Assembly: GCA_964637705.1 (NCBI GenBank)
Contig: CAZWVM010000018.1
Span: 1-29,831, forward strand
Origin: CAZWVM01 sp964637705
GTDB taxonomy: Bacteria > UBA8481
DNA: 29,831 nt
Direction of reading: 5' to 3'
A model generated the notes under the pieces. The model worked only from the letters and a program-made list of their open reading frames with translations. It searched no databases and was not told the DNA's origin. A program made the translations under genes and the position numbers. This document shows, piece by piece, positions 23,801-29,831 of this stretch; within the stretch, counting starts at the first letter, position 1, and each line of letters opens with the position of its first letter.

Positions 23801-24812
23801 CGGACTGGCGGCCGAAGTCCTCGAGGATCGCGCCGAGGTTCGCGCTCCCGAGGAGCTCCACGATCTCGCCGACCCCGAGCCCGTCGAAGTCGATCCTCTG
23901 CCGCCGCCGCTCGCCGAGCCGGACGAACTCGCGGAAGAGGCGCTTGAGGAACGGATTCGTGGCCGGCACGATCGCCTCGAGATCGACCTGGCCGAAGACC
24001 TTCTCGCCCGAGACCATGGCCGAGAAGATGCCGTAGGCGAGGGTCTGCGCGTACATGTCCGCGAAGCGCTCGGGCGCCATGTCGTGGATGAGCGAGGCCT
24101 GGAAGGACGCGAAGAGCTTGTGGAGCGGCCCGGCGTCGGACTCGGCCTCGAAGAGGTCGGCGATGAGCTTTCGGGTCCGTTGCGCGAGGAGCGCCAGGCG
24201 CTCGGCCAGCTCCCGCGAGGTCCGGATCGCCTCGCCGTGCCCGACGCGGAAGGCCGAACCCCACTGCTCCTCCCAGGCGGCGCGGTCCGATGGATCCTCG
24301 GGCCAGCGGAGCTTCTCGAGGTGGATCCGCTGGTTGAACTCGAGGAAGAAGGGGTTCTCGCGCTCGTCGGTCGAGACCGACCTCAGGTGCGGCTTGCCGT
24401 CGCCGCGGTCGCGGAAGTGGGCGAAGGTGAGGCCGCGCCCGCCGGACTCGCCGTGGGCGGAGATGAAGAGGAGATCGTTGGCGCGCCAGGTGGCGCGGTC
24501 GGCCGGGTTCGAGGACTCGCGGCGCTTCACGACGAGCCGCGCGAGGATCTGGCGGAGCACCACGACCGGGAGGCGCTTCGCCTCGAACTCGATCCAGAAG
24601 ACGCCCCAGGGCTGGTCGATCCTCAAGGGGCGGATCTGCTTGATCGACTTGATCCGGGCGCAGTATTTCGGATCGAGCGCGAGCTCCTCGGGCTCGTACT
24701 CGAAGGCGGCCTCGTCCAGATCCTCGGACTCGACCGGCCACTCGAGCACGTCTTGTAGGTAGCGAATCAGCTGGGGGAAGGTGCGGATGGAGCGGAGGTC
24801 CGGGGCGATCAC
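20808..24812 (-). CDS. ISP-type N6-adenine DNA methyltransferase with tandem winged-helix tail
   Basis: 1334 residues from GTG 24812, which overlaps the nuclease stop in GTGA. The N-terminal 350 residues contain ICEs of this family such as LARLVVKRRESSNPADRATW; a helical block precedes the Rossmann methyltransferase domain with SAM-binding DPATGTGTF (about 430) and catalytic NPPYS (about 552), typical N6-adenine motifs. About 560-905 is the target-recognition region. It is encoded by markedly AT-richer DNA than its flanks (23130-22090), a sign of exchange. A Pro/Lys-rich linker leads to two repeated winged-helix-like units (ARASGFKRTGPRIREAL and TQWLGFRRAGERIQETF, 1192-1334). No helicase or nuclease domain is attached, unlike full ISP enzymes; those functions sit in neighbouring genes. 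It probably modifies host DNA to protect it from the helicase and nuclease. ICE here denotes conserved elements only. Confidence 0.9.
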   Translation of the reverse strand: MIAPDLRSIRTFPQLIRYLQDVLEWPVESEDLDEAAFEYEPEELALDPKYCARIKSIKQIRPLRIDQPWGVFWIEFEAKRLPVVVLRQILARLVVKRRESSNPADRATWRANDLLFISAHGESGGRGLTFAHFRDRGDGKPHLRSVSTDERENPFFLEFNQRIHLEKLRWPEDPSDRAAWEEQWGSAFRVGHGEAIRTSRELAERLALLAQRTRKLIADLFEAESDAGPLHKLFASFQASLIHDMAPERFADMYAQTLAYGIFSAMVSGEKVFGQVDLEAIVPATNPFLKRLFREFVRLGERRRQRIDFDGLGVGEIVELLGSANLGAILEDFGRQSGGGAEDPVVHFYEDFLQIYDRKQKKGRGVYYTPKPVVSYIVRSVDEVLKKDFGLEDGLADTATWGEMAARLPGLELPEHARPEDPFVRILDPATGTGTFLDTVIETIFETLRRKWSAARMSEEAQAAAWNEYVPRHLLPRLYGFELMMAPYAVCHMKLAYTLKKTGYDFKSDERIRVYLTNALEPPREYSIPFDFLAEEAKSSNVVKSRVPITVVVGNPPYSGHSANKGEWIDGLLHQRLPDGTPSYFEVDGQPLGERNPKWLNDDYVKFFRFGQMTISKSPVGVFSMITNHGYLDNPTFRGMRQSLMNTFPAIAILNLHGNAKKKEKSPDGKPDENVFDIQQGVSIACLVKSSSSQGITVTELWGLRESKYRCLLEGDIIGRVIAPRTPFYFFCARDEILDEEYSSGVGIPSLAPVNSVGIVTARDALTIHMTKQECWKVAQDFAAIRPETARTRYFLGNDVRDWQVALAQADVRMSGPSRDKLARILYRPFDNRFTYYTGVTRGFHCMPRPEVMRHMLAGENVGLVSARSNKSAEMNHFYCAQSIMETKCGESTTQSCLFPLYLYPTDSPSTLFELEEKTDAPGGRRPNLDPRFTSFVAEKTGLAWIPDGAGDLAATFGPEDLFHAIYAQFHSPTYRARYAEFLKSDFPRVFTPKNRDLFAALARLGADLVALHLLEPEYRHASWMKAGRNPFKGPIAKYRGAEKPEVAKGFPQFEDGAVRINEADRFEGVPENVWNFQVGGYQVLSKWLKDRRGRKLSTDDIAHYGKIVVALNETIRLMAEVDAVIKTHGGWPDAFVKEKPVLESRPAVPVAPPSAVSDEESVPWPKKEPAKAKRHPVKEPDDAPGSIDEISRDEVMARIRDLLADGEERDRETVIHDLARASGFKRTGPRIREALNGDLIAAARRGIIVTESGLVKLLCRNIEQYERDFLKEQLLASLGAGWHERDDALRTLTQWLGFRRAGERIQETFASIVNGLIRADRLETEGSRIRRKS

Positions 24813-26023
24813 GACCGTCGCCGCCGCTCGCGTCCCTGCCACGCGCTGTCGGCCTCGAGGCGACGCCGCTCGATATCGATCTCGCGGCGCAGGACCGCCT
24901 CGGAGGGCAGGACCTTGAGATACTTGGCGGCGAAGACGCGGCGGTTCTCGCCGAGAATCGAGTAGCGGGCCACGGCCTCGTTCTTGCGCGCGCAGAGAAT
25001 GAGGCCAATGGTGGGATTGTCGCCGGGGGAGCGGAAGCGATCGTCGAAGAGCCGGACATAGCTGTCCATCTGGCCGATGTCCTGGTGGGTGAGCTTGCCG
25101 ATCTTGAGATCGACGAGGAGGTGGCACTTGAGGATGGTGTTGTAGAAGACGAGATCGACGTAGAACTGCTCGTCCTCGAAGTCGAGCCGCTTCTGGCGGG
25201 CGATGAAGGCGAAGCCCTTGCCGAGCTCGAGGAGGAACTGCCGCAGGCGCTCGATGATGGCCGACTCCATCGCGTTCTCGTGCCAGCGTTCGGCGTCGGG
25301 CAGATCGAGGAAGTCGAGGATGTAGGGATCCTTGAGGATGTCGGCCGGGCCGCGGATGACCTGGCCCTCGCGCGCCAGGCGGAGAATGCCCCGCTTGTCG
25401 CGGCTCTTGAGGAGGCGCGCGAAGAGCAGGGTGTCGATCTGGCGCTCGAGGTGGGGAACGCTCCAGGATTCCTTCTCGGCCTCGGTCTCGTAGAAGAGGC
25501 GCTCGGCCCGGTTCTCGACGCGGCTGAGCGCGCGATAGTGCGACCAGCTGAGCAGGGGCGAGAAACCGCGACGCGCGTCGTCGCGGGCGAGCGTGAGGGC
25601 GAGGGAGCCGGATTTATCACAAGGCTTGCGATGAATTCCGCGGCGGGGAGCCCTCGCCCGAGATTCATCACAAGCCGTGTGATGAATCTCGGGCGCGCGG
25701 CCGGAGAAGGCCTGGTAGAAGAGACGAAAGTAGCGGAGATTGGTGACGGAGTAGCCGCGGCCGTAGCGGCCGGTGAGGTGGCGCGAAAGCGACTCGAGGA
25801 GACGCTCGCCATACTCCGCGCGGGATCGGCCCTTGTGGATCTCCTCGACGATCTCGCGCCCGATATGCCAGTAGGCCAGGATCATCGTGCTGTTGACCGC
25901 GCGGACGACATGGGAGCGCGCGCCGTCGATGATGGCGGCGACGCGGCGCATCATGCCGCGCGGCGCGGCCAGGCCGACCTCGCGGCGGGATGATCGGCCC
26001 GCCTTCCGCCGCGCGGCCTTCAA
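24809..26023 (-). CDS. DUF1016/YhcG-family PD-(D/E)XK nuclease
   Basis: 404 residues from TTG 26023, which overlaps the helicase stop (TTGA) and follows a GGAG ribosome site. The N-terminal DUF1016 part shows MILAYWHIGREIVEEI, LLESLSRHLTGRYGRGYS and NLRYFRLFYQ. The C-terminal nuclease domain has EQFYVDLVFYN followed by HLLVDLKIGKLTHQDIGQMD, giving the Asp and D-x-K of a PD-(D/E)XK site. The family is structure-related to Holliday-junction and restriction nucleases. Between residues about 109 and 139 it carries an insert made from two palindromic DNA repeats, read through without a stop, so it is longer than typical relatives of about 350 residues. A longer frame to 26188 is not needed. It probably supplies DNA cleavage for the operon. 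Confidence 0.9.
   Translation of the reverse strand: MKAARRKAGRSSRREVGLAAPRGMMRRVAAIIDGARSHVVRAVNSTMILAYWHIGREIVEEIHKGRSRAEYGERLLESLSRHLTGRYGRGYSVTNLRYFRLFYQAFSGRAPEIHHTACDESRARAPRRGIHRKPCDKSGSLALTLARDDARRGFSPLLSWSHYRALSRVENRAERLFYETEAEKESWSVPHLERQIDTLLFARLLKSRDKRGILRLAREGQVIRGPADILKDPYILDFLDLPDAERWHENAMESAIIERLRQFLLELGKGFAFIARQKRLDFEDEQFYVDLVFYNTILKCHLLVDLKIGKLTHQDIGQMDSYVRLFDDRFRSPGDNPTIGLILCARKNEAVARYSILGENRRVFAAKYLKVLPSEAVLRREIDIERRRLEADSAWQGRERRRRS
25611..25695. repeat. Two tandem REP-like palindromes inside the nuclease gene
   Basis: Unit 2 has perfect 18-bp arms, CGCCCGAGATTCATCACA (25655-25672) and its complement (25678-25695), around AGCCG. Unit 1 (25611-25638) is an imperfect version. 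The unit cores match at 23 of 29 positions and start 51 bases apart, a multiple of three, so the insert keeps the reading frame. Confidence 0.85.
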
Positions 26024-29000
26024 GAGAGCTCCATCCAGCACTTGAGGAGCGGCTTGACGCCCACCGGCGCCTGCAGGCGGCGGAAGACGGTGTTCTTGAT
26101 GTGCTTCTCGACCTTGGCGCGGATCTCGGCGAGCAACGGCCTCTCGAGGCGAGAGACGCGCGGCGTCTCCGGGGTCGAGCGGATCCACGGAACCATCTCG
26201 ATCTCCTCCTCGGCGATCCGGCCGGAGTCGAGATCATAGAGGAACCATTGCGTCTCGCCGGCCTCGTCGGTCCAGGCCGCGGCGCCGTCCTCGACCGGCC
26301 TGGTGGCGTCCGGGCGCGGAATGCGATAGCAGAAGAAAACGGCGCGCGCCCCCTCGGCGACCCGCTCGCGACCGCTCACGATCCGGCCGGGCAGGGTCCT
26401 GAGGCGTTCGTAAAGGGTCGGATCGTCCTTGAGGAGGGTCTCGTATTCGAGCCGCAGCGCCTCGACCGGCGTCTCGACGCCCTCGTAGGAGGCGTTGAAC
26501 TCCTTCAAGTCGTCGAACGCGTCGTCGGGCCGCAGGAGGGTCCGGCCCTCGATGCCGAAGGTCTTGGAGATCCGGAGCGTCTTGTGGGAGACGCGGGAGA
26601 AGAGATTGAGGAGTTCGTCGAGCTCGTCGGGCGGCAGGAAGTTCCAGAAGGCGATCGTGCCGCGCAACCTGGCGAGATCCGGATGGTCGGCCACGATCGC
26701 GGCCTCGACTTCCGGGTTCATGCGGCGGTCGACACGGCCGATCCTCTGCATGAGCCGGACCGGGTTCCAGTGAAGGTCGTAGTTGACGAGGAAGGTGGCG
26801 TCCTGGAGGTTCAAGCCCTCGGAGAGGACATCGGTCGAGACGAGGACGCGGATCTCCTCGAGCCCCTCCCCCTTGAGCTTGGCGGAGGACGAGCCGTTGT
26901 AGTAGGGGGCGAAGCGGCGGATGACCTCGCTCCGGTCCTTCTTCGTGCCGCTGTCGATCTCTTCGACCCCGTCGAGCCCTTCCTCGACGAGGCGCCTCTT
27001 CAAGTAGCGCGCCGTCTCGGCGAACTCGGTGAAGACGATGACCTTTCGGCCCTTGAGGCGCTTGTCGGCTTTGAGGAGCCTGACCAGGGCCTTCAACTTG
27101 TCGTCCTGCGCCGGCTTGAACTTCTGGAGCTCCTCGATGAACTTCATGATCTCGGCGAGGTCGAGATAGGTGTCGGCGAGGATGGCCTCGATGTCGAAGT
27201 CCTTCTCGTTAAGCTCCTCCACGGCCTCGCGCATCTCGTCGGTGATGAAGTCCTCGTCGGCCTCATCCTCCTCGTCGGCGAGCCAGTCGATCTGGCGAGA
27301 GCGCGCGAGGCCGAGCGTCTCGGCGTGCTGATCGAGCCAGCGCTCGTGCCGCCGTCTCCGGCTCTCGGTGCGGCTGTGCTTCTCGGCCCAGGCGAGGAGC
27401 TTCTTGAGGAGGCGCTGGCAGGAGAGCTCGAAGGCGAGGGCGGAGCTCTCGAAGCGCTTGAGAAACTGGGTGCGGATGAGGCTGACGACCTGCTTCTGGC
27501 GGTTCTCGGTCCACTTCTTCTCGACCGATTCGTCCGCGCCGCGATAGTAGGCGTAGGGGTAGTAGAGGCTCAGGGCGAAGAGGGGTTTCTCCTTCTTGAA
27601 GGCCTTCTCGAGCATCCCAAGGAGGCGGCCGTAGGTCTTCCGGATCGAATAATCGGCCACCGCCGGCGCCTCGCGGGTCGGGAAGAGGGCGCCCTTCGCC
27701 CCGTCGAGTTCCTGGCTCCGCTTGACGTAGGCACGGCTCCGCTGGACGACGAGATTGCGAAAGACCGCGTCCGAGGCGAGCACCTCCTCGGCCTCGACGA
27801 GGTTCGTCTCCACTTCTCCAGCCGTCTCGGTCTTCGCCTTGAGCCGGCGATCGAGATCGACGAAGTGGGCGCGGAGGGAGTTGATGCCCAGGGTCCGGGC
27901 GAAGTAGTCGTCGACCGGCCTTCCTTCGGCGGTGCGGCCGGTGAAGAGCTCGGTCATGTGCCGGAAGTCGTCGAGGCTGTTGTTGACCGGCGTCGCGGTG
28001 AGCATGAAGAGCGTCTTGACGCCCTTGGGTCCCGCGAGGAGATCCTCGAGAATGCGATAACGCGACGGCCGCTTCTCGCCGGTTCCCTTGATGCCGGGAT
28101 TGCGGAAGTGGTGGGCCTCGTCGATGATGACGACATCCGCCAGCTGTTTCATCTCCTCGAAGTGGCGGGGATACTCTCCCTCGCGGCCGAGGTCGGTGTG
28201 GCTGAAGACTGCGAGACGGCTGAAGTTGCCGGCCAGGTGGGGCAGGTAGCGATCGAGGAGCGGCCGCCAGACATCCTCCTTGGCCTGCTTGGGGACGAGA
28301 AGCATGACGTTCTTGCGCTCCCGGAGGACGAGCCGCTCGATGAGCATCAGGCCGATGAAGGTCTTGCCGAGGCCGACGCCGTCGCAGAGGAAGGCGCCGC
28401 GGTGGCGCGCCGCGATCGAGAGGAGATTGTGGTAGCCGTCGCGCTGATAGCGGCTGAGAACCGGGTAGAGGACGGACTCGGAAAGCTCCCACTCCTCGAC
28501 CGTCTGCTCATGTCCCCGGAAGAATTCGTGGAGCGCCTTGGCGTAGACCTCGAAGGGCGTATGGTCGCGGGCATGCCGCTCGATGACCCGAAGGATCTCG
28601 GGCGTGACATCCTCGGCGTCCGCCCAGTGGCGGTCGAACCACTCCTGGAGCGGCACGACCTGCCGGCCGGTGATCTGGACGTTGAGCTCGATGTTCTCGG
28701 TCAGGCCGGGATAGGTGAAGTTGGAGGAGCCGACCAGGGCGACGGAGCCGACGACGCGCTGGCGGGCGTGGGTGATGTAGGCCTTGGCGTGGAACTTGTC
28801 CTTGCGGTAGACGCGACAGGCGATCCTGCCCGAGCGAATCGCCTCGACGATCGCCGGGACACCCTCGAGGAAGTCGTTCTTCTCCTTCTCGCGTTCAAGG
28901 CTCTCGTCGAGCCGCGTCGTGGCGACGCGGATTCCGGCCTCGAAGGCCTTCTTCGTCCGCAAGGAGACCTCGTCGCCCATCAGGAGGCGGATGTGGTCGG

Positions 29001-29175
29001 TCTTCCGCCACTCGTCCTTCAAGGCAAGGAGCGAACCGATCTCGAAGTAGCCGGTGGCGATGTCGATCGATTCGGAGAGGGCGCACCACTCCTTGAGATA
29101 CTGGAGGACCTTCCAGTCGGCCTCGGAGTTGTCGACGATGAAGAGTTCGGAGCCTTGGGGCGGGTTTTGAGTCAT
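26020..29175 (-). CDS. PLD-like plus SNF2-type DEAD/DEAH helicase, first gene of the defence operon
   Basis: 1051 residues. An N-terminal phospholipase-D-like domain (about 1-190) has KFHAKAYI with His129 and Lys131 and then GSSN at 149-152, one HxK half-site suggesting a nuclease that dimerises. A superfamily-2 helicase follows: Walker A CDGVGLGKTF at 264-273, DEAH at 352-355, motif III TATPVNNS at 393-400, and C-terminal STDVLSEGLNLQ (780-791) with QRIGRVDR (810-817). An acidic, charged insertion lies at about 600-690. Such proteins load on and move along DNA in restriction-like systems. ATG 29175 has GGGAGG ten bases upstream. The gene leads seven overlapping genes, and its start and leader occur again as a relic at 16208. 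Confidence 0.92.
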   Translation of the reverse strand: MTQNPPQGSELFIVDNSEADWKVLQYLKEWCALSESIDIATGYFEIGSLLALKDEWRKTDHIRLLMGDEVSLRTKKAFEAGIRVATTRLDESLEREKEKNDFLEGVPAIVEAIRSGRIACRVYRKDKFHAKAYITHARQRVVGSVALVGSSNFTYPGLTENIELNVQITGRQVVPLQEWFDRHWADAEDVTPEILRVIERHARDHTPFEVYAKALHEFFRGHEQTVEEWELSESVLYPVLSRYQRDGYHNLLSIAARHRGAFLCDGVGLGKTFIGLMLIERLVLRERKNVMLLVPKQAKEDVWRPLLDRYLPHLAGNFSRLAVFSHTDLGREGEYPRHFEEMKQLADVVIIDEAHHFRNPGIKGTGEKRPSRYRILEDLLAGPKGVKTLFMLTATPVNNSLDDFRHMTELFTGRTAEGRPVDDYFARTLGINSLRAHFVDLDRRLKAKTETAGEVETNLVEAEEVLASDAVFRNLVVQRSRAYVKRSQELDGAKGALFPTREAPAVADYSIRKTYGRLLGMLEKAFKKEKPLFALSLYYPYAYYRGADESVEKKWTENRQKQVVSLIRTQFLKRFESSALAFELSCQRLLKKLLAWAEKHSRTESRRRRHERWLDQHAETLGLARSRQIDWLADEEDEADEDFITDEMREAVEELNEKDFDIEAILADTYLDLAEIMKFIEELQKFKPAQDDKLKALVRLLKADKRLKGRKVIVFTEFAETARYLKRRLVEEGLDGVEEIDSGTKKDRSEVIRRFAPYYNGSSSAKLKGEGLEEIRVLVSTDVLSEGLNLQDATFLVNYDLHWNPVRLMQRIGRVDRRMNPEVEAAIVADHPDLARLRGTIAFWNFLPPDELDELLNLFSRVSHKTLRISKTFGIEGRTLLRPDDAFDDLKEFNASYEGVETPVEALRLEYETLLKDDPTLYERLRTLPGRIVSGRERVAEGARAVFFCYRIPRPDATRPVEDGAAAWTDEAGETQWFLYDLDSGRIAEEEIEMVPWIRSTPETPRVSRLERPLLAEIRAKVEKHIKNTVFRRLQAPVGVKPLLKCWMELS

Positions 29176-29185
29176 GCGTCAATTG

Positions 29186-29229
29186 CCTCCCGTCGAGGGC
29201 ACAATAGCATAGGGCCGCTTGACTGTCGT
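29186..29229 (-). promoter_or_regulatory. Island leader: possible promoter and ribosome site of the helicase operon
   Basis: ACGACA (29229-29224) and TATTGT (29206-29201) are 17 bases apart on the minus strand, followed by GGGAGG at 29191-29186. The same elements, with small changes (TATCGT), are kept in junction copy B, so the leader is conserved across two islands. The promoter assignment is tentative. Confidence 0.35.
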
Positions 29230-29284
29230 GGAGAAGCTGATCGGGTTTTTCGTCTTGGCCGCGCCGGCGCGACGCCCTGGCACG

Positions 29285-29337
29285 GTCGAGGGCGACGAGT
29301 GAGACGATGCCGAGCGCGATCCGCCGAACGGCTTCAT
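29285..29337 (-). pseudogene. Frameshifted start fragment of DUF2177
   Basis: Aligned to the intact gene at 15126, it keeps about 18 codons (MKP through ALD) with a 1-base deletion after codon 4 that shifts the frame. Homology stops at about 29285, where island-leader sequence begins. The ATG overlaps the cfa stop as in the intact locus. Confidence 0.8.
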
Positions 29338-29831
29338 CGCTTCGCGAACCGATAGTGGCTGACGAACCACTCGTCGCCGTCGCGGTAGCCCCAGAGTTCC
29401 GCGCAGGACATCATGAAGACCCGCCAGCGCTGGAACCACTTCGCGGCGTCGCCCTCGCCATACGCCTCGGCCATCGTCGGCATGATCGCCGCGCGGTTCC
29501 GGTCGAGGTTCGCGAGCCAGTCCTCGGCGGTCCGCTGGTAGTGGCGGCCGTTCACGATCCAGTGCTCCTCGAGAAGAAGATCGCGCTGGAAGTGGAGCGG
29601 GAAGCTGTCCGAGGGCATGACGCCGCCGGTGAAGAAGTGGCGCCCCATCCAGTCGTCCTCGCCCTCTGTCTCGAAGAGGTACGCGCACTCGCGGTGGGTG
29701 AAGATGTGCATGAAGAAGCGGCCGCCCGGATCGAGCCAGGACGCGACGCGGCCGAAGAGCGCCTCCCAGTTGCGCATGTGCTCGAACATCTCGACCGAGA
29801 CGACGCGGTCGTACCGCCCCGGCGCCGCGAA
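29334..29831 (-). CDS. Cyclopropane-fatty-acid-synthase-like SAM methyltransferase, C-terminal part
   Basis: The frame is open to the window edge, giving the last 165 residues. It reads YDRVVSVEMFEHMRNWEALF and LDPGGRFFMHIFTHR, the SAM-binding and active-site region of the CFA synthase (PF02353) family, then DWMGRHFFTGGVMPS, FPLHFQRDLLLEEHW and a C-terminus ending WFVSHYRFAKR. Such enzymes methylate double bonds in membrane lipids, though relatives act on small molecules. Its stop overlaps a DUF2177 start (ATGA), showing that cfa and DUF2177 were originally coupled. The 3' end is where the islands have inserted, and its tail recurs at 16375-16489 and 15127-15155. The reading frame of the gene itself is intact. 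Confidence 0.88.
   Translation of the reverse strand, partial: FAAPGRYDRVVSVEMFEHMRNWEALFGRVASWLDPGGRFFMHIFTHRECAYLFETEGEDDWMGRHFFTGGVMPSDSFPLHFQRDLLLEEHWIVNGRHYQRTAEDWLANLDRNRAAIMPTMAEAYGEGDAAKWFQRWRVFMMSCAELWGYRDGDEWFVSHYRFAKR

Larger units (their letters stand above)
29142..29448 (-). repeat. Junction copy A: cfa 3' end, DUF2177 start, island leader, helicase start
   Basis: Matches copy B at 16213-16489. The cfa part (29331-29448) differs at 2 of 118 bases; the leader is more diverged. The cfa gene continues intact beyond this copy, so A sits at the left end of the original gene, while B and C are displaced tails. These sequences fill the interval between the helicase start and the cfa stop. 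Confidence 0.85.

Noticed and set aside
22977..24758. 593-codon plus-strand open frame opposite the methylase gene
   Set aside because: Antisense shadow with biased composition; the minus strand carries the SAM and NPPY motifs.
25611..25695. Tandem palindromes considered as a CRISPR-like array
   Set aside because: There are only two units with palindromic cores and no unique spacers of regular length; they fit REP-like elements better.
23119..25812. 897-codon minus-strand open frame across the nuclease and methylase genes
   Set aside because: It is an alternative frame of two real genes and is made of Arg/Ala/Ser/Pro repeats without motifs.
25990..29355. 1121-codon open frame on the plus strand opposite the helicase gene
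   Set aside because: It is the antisense shadow of a GC-rich coding region; the peptide is a low-complexity Leu/Glu/Gly/Asp mix with no domain, while the minus strand has full helicase motifs.

Overview
The window is about 29.8 kb of high-G+C DNA from a Gram-negative bacterium. Outer-membrane families (MipA/OmpV-like and PagL-like proteins), lipoprotein and Sec signals, and a Tad-type secretion ATPase support this. I cannot name the phylum from sequence alone. No rRNA, tRNA, CRISPR array, transposase or integrase was seen.

Left part (1-16150), ordinary chromosome. It opens with the end of an unidentified gene, then cpaF and a cyclic-di-GMP synthase with a degenerate receiver domain and a C-terminal glycogen-binding-like (CBM48) domain. 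A large secreted (alpha/alpha)6-type glycoside hydrolase is convergent with it. Next come two small secreted Cys-rich proteins with their own promoter/operator and terminator, and a lipoprotein plus membrane glycosyltransferase pair. A run of minus-strand genes follows: DUF2177, a four-CxxC zinc ribbon, SelO, a PagL-like lipid A deacylase, a formylglycine-generating-enzyme-like protein and a MipA/OmpV-like protein.

Right part (15150-29831), a defence-island hotspot. The ancestral order was a cyclopropane-fatty-acid-synthase-like gene (cfa, cut by the window end) whose stop codon overlaps the DUF2177 start in ATGA. That junction is now present three times: at 29331-29448, at 16372-16489, and at the intact DUF2177 at 15074-15155. 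Two cargos sit between the copies. One is a RhuM-Fic/Doc gene. The other is a seven-gene operon in which every gene overlaps the next: PLD-SNF2-like helicase, DUF1016 PD-(D/E)XK nuclease, ISP-type N6-adenine methyltransferase, HEPN protein, Hsp90-like (GHKL) ATPase, and two unrecognised proteins of 260 and 247 residues. The middle junction copy still carries the first 12 codons of a second, diverged helicase gene, so a related island appears to have been there before and been lost.

The seven-gene operon is the best candidate for a little-described system. I infer that the methyltransferase marks self DNA, the helicase and nuclease attack unmarked DNA, and the HEPN RNase plus Hsp90-like ATPase form a coupled abortive or regulatory arm. 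Domain assignments come from motifs read by eye, and function is inferred from context.
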